Shown: piece by piece, positions 20,908 to 31,835 of the stretch | How the letters are laid out: every line of letters begins with the position of its first letter | Position numbering within the stretch: position 1 is the stretch's first letter | Assembly: GCA_024529925.1 (NCBI GenBank) | Contig: JAFEUB010000969.1 | Location: forward strand, 218,501-282,500 | Reading direction: 5' to 3' | Source: Ophthalmolycus amberensis | Taxonomy: Eukaryota; Chordata; Actinopteri; Perciformes; Zoarcidae | Length of the DNA stretch: 64,000 bases | Translations under genes and position numbers: made by a program | Notes under the pieces: generated by a model | Told to the model about the DNA's origin: nothing | Database searches by the model: none | Seen by the model: the letters and a program-made list of their open reading frames with translations, nothing else

Positions 20908-23066
20908 TAGTGGTGTCACGGATCACGGATCGATCCGTTCGGATCAGCCCTCACGGTTCGGATCACTTGTGAACCGCGGATCAAGAGTATTTTTTTTCTT
21001 TTTTTTTTACAGTGTAATCATCATAGTGTGTAATAAAGTTCTACTGCTGCTGTTCCTTTTCAAGTAACAAGTCCCCGAATATCAATGCAGAGTGTCAGTG
21101 AACAGATATAAAGCAGTAGTGTGTTCACGTGAACGGAGCAGGTTAGAAGCATTTAACGGTGAAGTCATGGCGAGCGGAGGAACTTGAGAAGCCGCGGCGT
21201 CATTTAAGTCGCAAGTTTGGGAGCATTTTGTCTTCCCTGTAACGTATAATGACGGATGAGGGTGGTGGACAAAGCATTACGGTATGTAGGCGTTGTTTAA
21301 GGAGAAAGACACACGACAACGGCAAAACATCGGCATGTCCACACTTATGAAGAGCCACCATCCCGTCTGTCAGCGACGGGGGACACTCCGGTGCGGGAAA
21401 ACAAAGGATTTCTAAATCTGGTTAAAATGCTTGAGAAACGCTACGAAATCCACTCACGCACCCACTTCAGTATGAAGCTGTTCCAGGCGTCTATGAGAAG
21501 GAAAATACTAGCGACTGCTTTCACCACGGCGGAGTGATTCTTATGCTGCGTTCACACCGGTCGCGTTGATTTTTTGACGCGCGTCGAGATTACATACAAA
21601 GTCTATGCACAGACGCGATGAGACTGGCGCGCCGCGATTTTGCGATGGCGCGGCAGGCGCGTTTTTGCGTTGTACGCCGCAAAATCGCCAACGCGCGAGT
21701 TGAAATTTTTCAACTTCTGCGAAATAATCGCGTGACGCTGTGGCGCGATAGCCTATCAGCGTTGAGTTGCTCCCCCTGTCATCACTGGCTTCCTGCCGTT
21801 GTTGAATCAGGAAATAAATCCTGTAGCAGTCTGTGTTCACCCAGAGCTCTACGATACCTCATATCAACAGAGACCGGACCAAACTATGTGTATACATGTG
21901 TGTGTGTGTAAACCATACGGTACAAACAATGAACAGACGCTGCCGTATTTACGTCTACATGACGTTATTGAGTGCTGGTGGAGCTGCTACGATGTTAGCA
22001 TAGCCTAGCACTGATCCATCAGAGCTCCATTGAGAAGACAAGTAGCCTACAAATCGGTATCATTACGTAGTTATTTCGGAGTCCCTTTTTGTCGGTTTAT
22101 TTTCCGTTGAATCACAGCCAAATCGGTTTATGTTGTGTTCCTACAGCTGTAGTAAACAGCGACCGGTGGCTTGCTAGACACAGTGAATACAGCTCGATGA
22201 AATCCACGGAGCTCCTCTGAACAATATTATGAACCAGACATGACGGCGTTTGGCATTCCAATGTTTGAGGGACTTCCACAACACGTACAAAGCAGCAATT
22301 GTCCTTTTTCCTTTCACGGTTGAAAGCGGAAAGAAATGACGGCCAGGTGAACGGCTTCCAGTCGATAAACCACGCCCCCTCTCCGGCGCTACGCGATTTT
22401 GCGGCGTTTGGTGTGAACACGACCGATGCCGCGTCGGACGCGTTTTTGCAGTGCGTCAAAAATTCAACGCGACCGGTGTGAACGCAGCATTAGTCCGGTG
22501 CTGTAGACACGCCCCCTCTGTGAGAGTCACACAGACACACACCTGGTTCAGGTGCTGACAGAAGTATCAGAGTGGAAGCTAGACAGGCCCAATAATATTC
22601 CAGTCACCACAGAAAGGTCTACCCTCTCCCCAGACAATGGAGATATACTCATCTTTTTGAAAATAATGTCACAGTAATGTAACATTATTGTGTATTTGAA
22701 TGGCATAACCTGACAGGAAGTAAACATAGACCCAAGTTGTTGCCGAGCAGTTCAGTTCAGTGTAAACAGTGGAAGCTAGCTCACTGGCTGTTTCTTTCTT
22801 TCAGTATTGATGAAAGGACGAGGATATCAGAATTGAGTATTCTTGAATGTTTTATTTTTATTTATTTATTTCATTTTGTTTCAAATTGGACATCTTCAAT
22901 ATTTTTGTTTTCATGTAAGACTATAGCCCAAAGTTCTTTGCTTTAAGTGTTCTTGAAGTTCTTTAATTAATAAATGGAAAGCAAAGTTATATTTGTTTCC
23001 TCCCCTTTTCTTTGTTGATCCGAACCGTGATCCGAACCGTGAGGTTTGTGATCCGTGACACCCCTA
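20908..23066. mobile_element. hAT element (TAGTGGTGTCACGG end) with perfect 8-bp TSD, copy 2
   Basis: It has the same ends as the 18996 copy. ATTTTAAT is duplicated at 20900-20907 and 23067-23074. Copy B of the duplication reads tattctattttaatgtatat without interruption (about 41427-41446), a true empty site. Transposase relics are the same as in copy 1. A Harbinger element is nested at 21544-22489. Confidence 0.92.
21544..22489. mobile_element. PIF/Harbinger-type MITE with TTA target duplication
   Basis: A perfect inverted pair TGCTGCGTTCACACCGGTCG (21544) / CGACCGGTGTGAACGCAGCA (22489, with one internal sense change) is flanked by TTA on both sides (21541-21543, 22490-22492). The hAT copy 1 shows the empty site gattcttagtccgg at 19428-19440. 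The 946-bp element has no ORF of note. A truncated relative lies at 38171-38958. Confidence 0.9.
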
Positions 23067-23390
23067 ATTTTAATGTATATATTGTGCATTTTTAATATAA
23101 TGTTTTACTCTAATTGCTTACCTGTATCATAAATGCTGCTTTAGTGATTAATAAAGTGTCTATCTGTCTTAATAAAGTATCTATCTGTCTGTCTTAATTC
23201 ACTTTTCAGATGAAGTGGTCCCCTTTGTTTTTGTTTCTTTTCGGACATCATTTACAGCCGCACCGCTCTACAACCCGAAACATCTTCCGTTGTTGTTGTG
23301 CGTGAAATCACACCAGTGCGTGTGTGTGTGGGACACATTTAAAATATGTTTTACTGGATGAAGAGGAGCAGCGATTCCAAGACGCTCGAC

Positions 23391-23630
23391 ATGTCTAAAG
23401 CCGAGATTCTGAGAGGAATCGTTACCGAGAAACTCACCACGGCCGCGCAGGACATCTTGGCGGTGGTGGGGAGGACCGTGGCCGGCTACGAGGAGGAGGC
23501 GTCGGGCTTCAGGTGGGAGATCGACCGGCAGAAGAAGCAGCTGGAGGTCCTCCTGCAGCCTCGTGTCTCTCTGGAGAGGAGAGGTCTGTTGCGGAACTCC
23601 GTTCATGATTTCGCTTTGTTTGCTTCCTGA
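23391..23630 (+). CDS. Zinc-finger family N-terminal exon, copy A (read-through ORF 79 aa)
   Basis: The frame starts MSKAEILRGIVTEKLTTAAQ and continues with a predicted amphipathic coiled coil (YEEEASGFRWEIDRQKKQL, then EVLLQPRVSLERR). At 23583 the exon ends ...AGG AGA G followed by GT. This phase fits exactly the AT GTT CAG start of all four finger exons. An upstream ATG at 23346 in the same frame could add 15 residues, but MSK is the usual start as I recall it. If the donor is not used, the frame ends FALFAS-stop at 23630 and an AATAAA follows at 23658-23663, giving a finger-less peptide. No + strand finger exon lies downstream in the window. Confidence 0.78.
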   Translation: MSKAEILRGIVTEKLTTAAQDILAVVGRTVAGYEEEASGFRWEIDRQKKQLEVLLQPRVSLERRGLLRNSVHDFALFAS

Positions 23631-24283
23631 CGAAGCTGCAGACTTCAGAGGTCATCAAATAAAACGCTTACACACTTTGTGATGATGTGGTTGAACAAAT
23701 GAAGCCCGTTTTCCACTAATCAATGTGCTAATAGTGATGTGACCTTTCGTGTCGAGGTATCGAAGCTTGTGTCGAGTAATCCAGGAAGATTTTTACGAGG
23801 CGCGTATCGAGGCTTGTGTTGATGACGTATGTGGTGACGTGCTGACAGCCAATGAAATTGCAGCATTATTAACGCTGTCCAAGGAGCTCAAAATCCACTT
23901 TCATATCGCTGGTTTCAGCTCCTGGACGCAGATTCGAGTCTCACTTGGGGCTACGCCACACATCAATGATAAAGAGCTATTTATAAATCAAGAAATGTTT
24001 ATCCAACTTTACCTTTTACTGATTATCACTAGATTGTAGTGGCAGATAGAGTATCAAGTACTTGACTTATTTATGGCTATTAACCTATTATATTGTAGTT
24101 TTTACTGTTGACGATAATGATTCACGTATTAATGAGACATGTAAACATTAGTGAATGAAATATATTTATTAAACACAACAGGGACAGTGAATATTGAACA
24201 CAGAGCCAATAATGCAAGGTCACAAATACACAAGACGAATATGTTAAACAAATATAACAATGACAAAACACTCCCCTTTTCTC

Positions 24284-27000
24284 TTACTTTCCCTGTTCAA
24301 CCTCCCATCTCTTTTTTTCTGTCTCATAAAAAGCAGACCCCTGGAACTCATTCCAGGTCGTCTCCTTCTCCATGCCCTGGTCTTTGTAAAAGGAAAAGAC
24401 TTTACCAGGGCAGTAAATGTACTTCCCTGTTAGTCCAGGGAACCCCGTGTGAATGTGAGGACTGTTTGGATCCTGCTTCAGATCCATCTGACAGAATCGA
24501 CACTTGCGACCTGTGTGCTGAGATTCAGTCCTCTTCCTCTTCTGCTGTTCAGTCCTCTTCCTCTTCTGCTGTCCTCTCTCCTCCACCCTTTTCCTTGTAG
24601 CATCCAGTTCCAGCTGAAAGAACTTTGGGGAAGGAAGATCAGAGATGCTGTCGATTAATTCTGGCTGGGGAGGGAGACGCCACAATGACACCATCTTCAT
24701 GAGGTTGCGCACAGGAAAGGAGCCCTGGCCAGAGACCCGTGGATTCCAGCTCTGTCTTCATCCAGATCCTCTGCTGCTGTGAACAGGTCCACTGGCTGAC
24801 TTCATGGTCGTAGCCAGGGAGCTGTGGAGGACGGGTGGGGACAGCTAACGGCCTGGGTAACGGCTCACCTAGTCAGACAAGAATAAACAGAGCAAATTAG
24901 TATGATTTTGGGTGCGTCTTGATTTCATCTTTTTGACATGAAAAACATTGTAAAACTAACTTTGATCTCTCTGTGCAGGTGACAGTTGACCTGGCTCTGC
25001 AGACGTCTCAGGAGAAATCAGGGGGGCCTCTGACACTATAGAGAACATTAAACATGTTATTATTATTATTGGCAGTAAGATGAAGCAAGGATGTAACATG
25101 ACATCTACACTGTAGTCTGTGAAACTCAGCAAGCTGGACACTGGAGTGCTGCCTACCTTTTGTCTGAATACAGTGCAGCAGTAACTTTAAAGAATTAACA
25201 ACAGTTTTGATGGACACTACATATAGTTTATTTTTAAGATGAAAATACAGGTCAAATAATACACACCAGGGACTGTGACAGGCGCCTCTGTTGATGGACG
25301 ACCCGCTCCCTCTAGCAGCAGACACATGAGCTCCTGGGGAACAGGTACAGGTCTCTTTACAGTTAGAGCAGCGGCTGCAAGGAGAGAAGGATCACAAAAC
25401 ATAATCAATGGTTTATAACAGATATGAGCACAGTGAATATGACAGATACGTTTACATGTTGGATGTATTTACCATCTACTTGTGAACCCTTCAGATGAGT
25501 TGGTGCAGCCAGTGCAGCAGATGGTTCTACAACGGAAAAAACCTTGTAAGTCATTTATATTTTGACAATATACAAACACTACTGTTAGTATTGTTACTTC
25601 ACCTTTCTCAGCCTTATCCAATGACAGACTGTTTCTCACATTAATATATAAAGAATATACTTCATTCATACACGTGTGTTGATGTTTCAATGGGTTAATA
25701 TTCAGTAGACAGTCATGATGTAACCTAGGCAGGTGAAGCAACATGGCACACTTCAAACACATGCATTCAGGTGTTAGTAACACAGCAGTTTCACACATAC
25801 ATATTGTTTCTTTTTATCCATAGAAGAAACCAAAGAGTGATATGTACCCTCATCATTACTGGTATCAATTCATAGGACAGCAAGATAAGTAACTAGTAAC
25901 TAATGTTGTCAAACACACGTGGAGCAGTTAATGTACATAACTATGAACTATGTGCATTAATGACGATTCGTGACGTGATACAACGGAGACGTGCGTGTTT
26001 ATTTAACGTTAACGTGATTCAAATGAAGCACCGGGTCCGGTCATAGCTTGTTACGTGTCCGTAAAGTAACGTCCAGAGTATGTGTAAGAGCCAAATTCAA
26101 TGTGCTGTTAAATATTTACTTGTATTTACATGTTTAACTTCAATCACATCTGTTTCTACTTTGAATGTTACAAGGATGTCGTTATAATTTGTTATAGTAA
26201 GAAATACATGTAAGTGACAGACAACTGTCACTTTAAGGAAACTGCGACAGTTACTGACAGTTGTGAGTAATATCTGAAGCAGTATGGAGCCGCACAGTTT
26301 TCCGACCGTGTTATGAAACGTGTTATGAAACGTGTTATGAAACGATCTACGTGGATTAAGTTGTGGATAACCTGTGGATACTTATAGTATGTCCAAGTAA
26401 TCAGCGTACTTTTAGGAAGAAAGGAAGTTGATTGACTGACTTGTACGAAGGAAATTGGATCAATAAAACACGTTGCTTTCATCTACGAGCGGCGTCGGTG
26501 TGAGCTATGTGCTGAGGACCAGAAACACGCGTCAACTAAAGGTTTACTTACTGCGAAAGATTTGGACACTACATTAGTCGGAAAACTGTGCGGATCCATA
26601 CTGCTTCAGATATTACTCACAACTAGTAGAAAGATCTACAAAAGTAAAGTACATCTAACGTTAACGGGCCGCTGGTCAGCCTCTATATTCACCGACGTAC
26701 AGCAGTAAACGTTAAATCATATATTTAAATGCACGTTCATGTTAACTTGATACTTTCGGCCACAAAAGCACAACAAAGTCGGACATGAATGAACCGGTAT
26801 GAACAATAAAACTGAAGAAACACGGCGAACTTTATCTTTATAGCTTTCACGTGAATGTCAGACAGCATCCAGATTAATTATCATGACATTTTAATTCATT
26901 GTTATTCATCTTAATGACTACTTACCTTTTAACGTAGCGTCCACAAAGCGAAGAGCTCCAGAAAATCCAGAAAGTCTTTCACTCGCAAAACGGCACCACA
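24284..27000 (-). pseudogene. Unknown five-exon fish gene, copy A (broken)
   Basis: Minus-strand exons with GT/AG sites, all joined in phase 1: exon 1 about 27000-26926; exon 2 25526-25473 (54 nt); exon 3 25374-25267 (108 nt); exon 4 25035-24961 (75 nt); exon 5 24868-24284. The protein has a RFVDATLK end of exon 1, a Pro/Ser-rich middle, and QWTCSQQQRIWMKTELESTG in exon 5. After a frame change come MKMVSLWRLPPQPELIDSI and a Cys motif (CRFCQMDLKQ...HIHTGFPG). Exon 1 has lost 13 bases relative to copy B. Exon 5 has a one-base frame change just after GLWPG, shared with copy B. From memory it resembles large uncharacterised fish proteins (DUF6729-like) with the central part deleted; this is tentative. 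Confidence 0.6.
26257..26629. repeat. ~50-bp inverted repeat inside an insertion specific to copy A
   Basis: acagttgtgagtaatatctg plus aagcagtatgga at 26257-26290 and the inverse tccatactgcttcagatatt plus actcacaact at 26597-26626 form the arms, together with the flanking gtcggaaaactgtgcgg motif. The arms are about 270 bp apart. Between them is a triple 13-mer (tgttatgaaacg, 26311-26345). Copy B lacks the whole segment, so this is probably a small DNA transposon. Confidence 0.55.
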
Positions 27001-27008
27001 TTTATTCA

Positions 27009-27680
27009 ACCTGGGATGAATTTGTAGGCGTTTACCCTAGCTATACTTGGGTGTGTTACAGGACATTCTGATGTAGCATTTTAAAATTAAAGCCCTTCAA
27101 AATCTCATTCATGAGCTAACTTCAAATCAAAGGCCACCTGAGAACAGTAGTCCACAGTACAAAAGACTAGAACATAGAAAACCAAATTGCTGTAAGGTGT
27201 GCAACATGGATTTAGTTGTTAGTTCAAAAGATGTATTTCACTTTGCTAGAAGTTACACAGAATGTCAATGTAAATCCAGCTGGAGTTTGTGTTAGAATCA
27301 AGCCGACAATCAGCATCCTCCCAGACCACTGATGTCAACAGTGGGGGATGGGTTGGCGGAGGTGTGTGTTACAGGACTGAAGGCCACCCCTGAGAACAGT
27401 AGTCCACAGTGCAACAGACTATCACCCAAGGTGGGATTCGAACTCTCAACCTTTTGCTTGATGTAACAGGCCCGGCTAGCTCAGATGGCAGAGCATGGTA
27501 CTCTTAATCTCAGGTTCGTGGGTTCGAGCCCCACGTTGGCTTCAGAGTTTTAGACTAGGACTTAACCTGGGTTGAATTTGTAGGCGTTTACCCTAACTTG
27601 GGTGTGTTACAGGACATTCTGATGTAGCATTTTAAAATTAAAGCCCTTCAAAATCTCATTCATGAGCTAACTTCAAATCA
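27009..27680 (+). repeat. Direct repeats flanking a tRNA relic
   Basis: cctgggatgaatttgtaggcg through gagctaacttcaaatcaa at 27009-27130 is repeated at 27558-27680. Also, ccacctgagaacagtagtcc at 27131-27160 recurs at 27386-27405. The unit was duplicated with the tRNA-like sequence between the copies. Confidence 0.8.
27470..27542 (+). tRNA. tRNA-Lys(CUU)-like relic (probable pseudogene)
   Basis: The sequence starts gcccggctagctcag, has the anticodon loop CTCTTAA (anticodon CUU), and keeps a perfect T-arm (gtgggttcgagccccac). The acceptor stem pairs poorly (3' strand gttggct, one base short) and the anticodon stem has a T/C mismatch. The A and B boxes are still recognisable. It is therefore more likely a pseudogene or SINE head than a working gene. 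An antisense tRNA-like T-arm (ggattcgaactctcaacc) sits just upstream at 27432-27450. Confidence 0.6.
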
Positions 27681-27752
27681 AATTCATGAGACAACGACAT
27701 TTTCGTTAATTTTCTACAGTTAATAAACATACATATACACATTTCCCCTGGT

Positions 27753-28185
27753 TTGTGTACTAATATTGGTCGGGGCGATTGGTTGCCCCGTCTCTCAGAG
27801 GTCCATGTGGCCGATCGACCCGGTCACAGCTGTTTTCTGTCCTGGCCCCACAGTGGTGGAATGAACTCCCCACTGACGTCAGGACAGCAGTCGCTGCCCA
27901 TCTTTCGGGTCAGACTGAAAACTCACCTCTTCAAGAAGTGCTACCCTGAGCCTTCCACTTAGCACTTATTGTATTCATACTAGTTTGTTGCACTTATTGT
28001 TTTCGTTTGTTTCTGCACTGTACTTTGGCTCTGGGTTATGCTCTTAGATGCTTGTTTTAAAAAGGAGATGCACTTATGACTTCTGGTGTCTAGTAGTTCT
28101 CTTGAATACCTATGTTGAATACACTTATTGTAAGTCGCTTTGTATAAAAGCGTCTGCTAAATGACTGTAATGTAATGTCATGTAA
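27753..28185 (+). mobile_element. 3' end of an L2/CR1-group LINE
   Basis: The protein end appears in two frames: LFSVLAPQWWNELPTDVRT, then RVRLKTHLFKKCYPEPST-stop at 27962. This is the conserved C-terminal motif of L2-like LINE ORF2. A 3' UTR follows, with the tail gtaagtcgctttgtataaaa, gcgtctgctaaatgactgta and then atgta repeats, a tail very common in fish. The same tail occurs alone at 58531-58580 and, inverted and truncated, at 18462-18486. Confidence 0.7.
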
Positions 28186-28257
28186 TATGAGGTAGTAAAT
28201 TAGCTCTAGCTAACAGTGGAACATTTACATTGAGATGAGAACTGAAATGTTGATCTA

Positions 28258-29428
28258 ATGTGCACTTTTTATCCATCCATACATTTTCCTCCGCTTATCC
28301 GGGGTCAGGTCGCGGTGGCAGCAGGCCAAGCAGGCTGACCCAGACTTCCCTCTCACCGGCAACATGTTCCAGCTCATTCTGGGGGATCCCGAGGCCTTCC
28401 CAGGCCAGCTGGGAGATGAAATCTCTCCAGCGTGTTCTGGGTCTTCCCCGGGGTCTCTTCCCAGTTGGACGTGCCTGGAAAACCTCCAATGGGAGGCGTC
28501 CAGGAGGCATCCTAATTGGATGCCCGAACCACCTCAGCTGACTCCTTTCGACGCGAAGGAGTAGCGGCTCGACTCCAAGCTCCCTCCTGATGACCGAGCT
28601 CCTTACCCTATCTCTAAGGCTGAGCCCGGCCACCCTACAGAGGAAACTCATTTCGGCCGCTTGTAGCCGCGACCTTGTCCTTTCGGTCACGACCCAGAGT
28701 TCGTGACCATAGGTGAGGGTAGGAACGTAGACCGACTGGTAAATTGAGAGCTTTGCCTTCCGGCTCAGCTCCCTCTTCACCAAGATGGTCCGGTGCAGCG
28801 CCTGCTTTACTGCTGCAGCCGCACCGATCCGCCTGTCGATCTCCCGCTCCATCTTACCCTCACTCGTGAACAAGACCCCGAGATACTTGAACTCCTTCGC
28901 TTGAGGTAGGCACTCCGTCCACACCTGGAGGGAGCAATCCACCAGTTTCCAGCAGAGAACCATGGCCTCAGATTTGGAGGTGCTAACTCTCATCCCCGCC
29001 GCTTCACACTCGGCTGCAAACCGCCCCAGTAAATGCTGGAGGTCATGATCCGAGGAGGCTAACAGGACCACATCATCTGCAAATAGCAGAGAGGCCATCC
29101 CGAGACCCACGAACCTGACGTTCTCCGCCCCCAGGCTGCGCCTAGATATCCTGTCCTTGAAAGTCACGAACAGGACCGATGACAAAGGGCAGCCCTGGCG
29201 GAGGCCAACACCCACCGGGAACGTGTCTGACTTATTGCAGAGAATGCGGCCACAGCTCCTACTGCAGTCGTACAGAGACCGGATCGCCGGTTGTAATGGG
29301 TCCGGCACCCCATACTCCCGCAGCACCCCCCACAAGACCCCCCGAGGGACCCGGTCGAAAGCCTTCTCCGAGTCCAAAAAGCACATGTAGACTACTTTTT
29401 TATTTAATTTAAATGAATGGACATTCAC
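28258..29428 (-). mobile_element. Rex3 (RTE-group) LINE, 5' truncated
   Basis: The minus-strand ORF 29428-28295 (377 aa) covers the Rex3 reverse transcriptase and C-terminus. It has FLDSEKAFDRVPRGVLW, GLRQGCPLSSVLFVTF, the catalytic SLLFADDVVLLAS, KEFKYLGVLFTSEGKMEREI, and the terminal PRGRPRTRWRDFI then PPRPDPG-stop. The sequence accgatgacaaagggcagcc at 29175 corresponds to a site I recall as widely used for amplifying fish Rex3. The 3' end at the left has a tatccatccata tail (GGAT repeats on the element strand). The single frame is intact, so the insertion is fairly young. The 5' end and endonuclease are absent. Confidence 0.9.
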
Positions 29429-29672
29429 TTTAAATTTACTTTAATAGAGTTTAAATTTTATTTAATAGACATTAAATGAAAATTGAATGAATGCAAATTA
29501 CATTAAATGAGAACTCTGTGGAACCGCAGGAATCTTTTTTTCTATAATTTCTAATTTAAAAAAGTCAGAATGTCAAAGATGAGAACTGAGGCTTTGATTT
29601 CAGGAAAAAAATAAATGAAGAGAAACCGGCCCGATCGTTAAAATGTGAGATGTGAACTTTGAACTCTTGTTT

Positions 29673-29790
29673 CAGAGCGGAGAGGATCCTCAGAGCAGCA
29701 GTGAAGACCTTCATGGTCTGCAGAGACCTGCTGGGTCTCCGTCCGGCTCGGCCACGATGTCGGCTGATGAGACAGAAACCTTCAGCAGGT
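29673..29790 (+). other. Possible orphan exon
   Basis: Between a tgtttcag acceptor (ends 29674) and an AG|gtaaat donor (about 29790) lies an open stretch reading SGEDPQSSSEDLHGLQRPAG, then SPSGSATMSADETETFSR. No partner exon is recognised and its membership is unknown. The region 29429-29660 to its left shows only AT-rich, AATGAA-type low-complexity sequence. Confidence 0.35.
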
Positions 29791-29930
29791 AAATACAGAG
29801 AGGAGAGACCTCAGGTGTCTGATCACAGAGAGGAGAGACCTCAGGTGTCTGGTCACAGAGAGGAGAGACCTCAGGTGTCTGATCACAGAGAGGAGAGACC
29901 TCAGGTGTCTGGTTACAGAGAGAAGGGTGA
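29790..29930 (+). repeat. ~31-bp minisatellite, about 4.5 units
   Basis: The unit cacagagaggagagacctca plus ggtgtctgat/ggt repeats tandemly with only the linking bases alternating (gat/ggt). It follows directly after the possible exon at 29673. Confidence 0.85.
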
Positions 29931-30059
29931 AAAATAATATTTGCAAATTTATGATTTAATAATCTCAGAGAATGTTCAAGTTTTTTTTGTAAATGTATGA
30001 ATTGAATCTCAGAGAATATGTTATTTTTTCTGTGAATATACATCTTTTATTTTGTTTAT

Positions 30060-31208
30060 TTTATTTTATTTTAAAAGTACTGCTATATGAGCAAAAGGGC
30101 AATAACATTTGGTTTGCAAACACTTTAAACAAATAAGGTGCTTTTTAACAGCAGTATTCCCTTTACACAGTAGTAGCAGTTATAATTAGGGATGGGTATC
30201 GTTTGGGTTTTTTCCGATACCGGTGCTAAAACGATACTTTTAAAACGATACCGGTGCCTAAACGGTGCCTGAACCGATACTTTTTTCTTCAAATTGAACA
30301 ATATATTAACTGTTTAAAGTATACTGTAAATATAAATAAATACAAAACACTTGGCTTCAAACTACAGCTTCAAACTTTTTAACTTCAAACTATGAACAAT
30401 ATATTAACTGTTAACAGATTACAGTACACTATAAATATAAATAAATATAAATAAATACAAAACACACACACACTCTACACACACTACAGCTTCAAACTTC
30501 AGCAATTATTTAGCAGAAATATGAGCATATTTGCCTTCTCTGGCAAAATACGACACCTGTCCTGACTTATTTAATTTAATTTAATTTTACCAGTTGGTGG
30601 CGCTAATGCGCCAATTCGTCGTTTGCCAACCGCCACTACACCTCAAAGAAGAAGAATAAGAAGAAGATGGTTTCGCGGGCCTGTGTTGTTGTGCTTATGA
30701 GCGGCAGTGCTAAGTACCCGGATGTCGATGGAGGAAGTCAGTAGCCTGCCAGCCGTATGACAGATTTCGGTCTCGTTTAAAAAATAAAATAAAAATCATG
30801 GCCGAACCCATGAAACCAAAAAACTTCAAAAACTCAAAAAAAATAATTTAAATCAATCATTTATTTTTAGCTTTTTTTGCTATTTTAGTCAGACACATAT
30901 GCAATGCTGATTACTGTGTAATATGTGTGGTATTTGTTATAAATGTACGTTGGTACACAGAGGGTGATAAGAAGCTGTACATGGGGGGACTTAGGACCCA
31001 GAGGAATGTAGGTGAAGAGACGGAAGAGACACCACACAAACAGCTGTTCACCACTCATCACGATCCTGTAACGAGACAATCGCGCGTGCGCATGTCCGCT
31101 TAATAAAAAAATTAAAATAAAACTGCGTTAACGCGTGATAATATAATTGTCGGCGTTAATTAATAAATGCGTTAACGTGATAATAATGCGTTAACTTGCC
31201 CAGCACTA
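30060..31208. mobile_element. Duplicate of the 6736 hAT element, 5' truncated and interrupted
   Basis: It matches 6855-7472 (aaaagtactgctatatgagc, etc.) and ends TGCCCAGCACTA at 31208, followed by TTCTTTAC, the diverged TSD. It is split by a second hAT from 30187. This shows the insertion pre-dates duplication of the block. Confidence 0.8.
30187..30835. mobile_element. hAT-like MITE with TAGGGATGGGTATCG end
   Basis: TAGGGATGGGTATCGTTTGG at 30187 is a well-known type of fish hAT end, with CGATACCGG subterminal repeats. The right end is not clear but must lie before 30835, where the older hAT resumes. An inverted relative lies at about 40215-40463. Confidence 0.6.
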
Positions 31209-31405
31209 TTCTTTACACAATCTGATTGACGTTTATTCGTGGAGAGATTTGAAATGAGAACATGTAGAATAAAATGTTTTGATGAAATATCACAGTTGAA
31301 GCATTCGTCACACATGATGTGTTCAAGGACCGTCGGAAAGAAGACAATCTAAAATAGACAAACTCATTTAATACGCTAAATCTCTTTTTTTTAATTGAGG
31401 ATTTT

Positions 31406-31645
31406 GTGATGACAGATAATAAAGATTTAAATCAGCTGTTCTCAGACAAAAGTAGGAGCTTCAAAAAAAAAACTCTGCTCATTGTGTCCTCCAGGTTATC
31501 GTCTCCCTCGGTTCGGTCTGACAGGAGGAGACGTGGCAGACCCCTTATCAGCGAGGAGCCGACCCACCACGTCCTCAGAGTCTGCATGCTGGAGGATTCC
31601 CAGTCCGACGGTTGCCCAATTTTCTCATTTCCCGGTCTGAGTTGA
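31406..31645 (+). pseudogene. Exon-like remnant, second block copy
   Basis: Same segment as 7668-7907 (SDRRRRGRPLISEEP, HHVLRVCMLEDSQSD). The reading frame differs in small indels near its start. Confidence 0.45.
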
Positions 31646-31835
31646 CCCGTTAAGTCGTGCTGAGGCATTGTGAGCCCCAACTATTCTGTTCTGCGGTCTA
31701 ACATGACTTCAACCTATCCTTGTCTGCAGTCTAACTTAACCCCAACCTATCCTTTCCTGCGGTCTATCGAGACCCCCTCTATCATTTCTGGGATCAGTGG
31801 AAATCCCACTATTCTTTACTGTGGTCTATCTAGAC

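Larger units (their letters stand above)
20839..27000 (+). repeat. Segmental duplication, copy A
   Basis: From tactgccctgaactactatt (about 20833) to cactcgcaaaacggcaccaca (about 27000) this region matches copy B (41369-44783) nearly base for base. The exceptions are the hAT at 20908-23066, an extra segment at about 26085-26650, and small indels. It contains one zinc-finger N-terminal exon (+) and one copy of the unknown five-exon gene (-). Confidence 0.92.

Noticed and set aside
23749..24039. 96-codon ORF present in both duplication copies
   Set aside because: It starts within GAAGCTT/TCGA-rich transposon-like sequence, has no recognisable motif, and its conservation is explained by the recent duplication.
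27470..27542. Functional tRNA-Lys gene
   Set aside because: The acceptor stem and anticodon stem carry mismatches and one base is missing at the 3' side; kept only as a relic.
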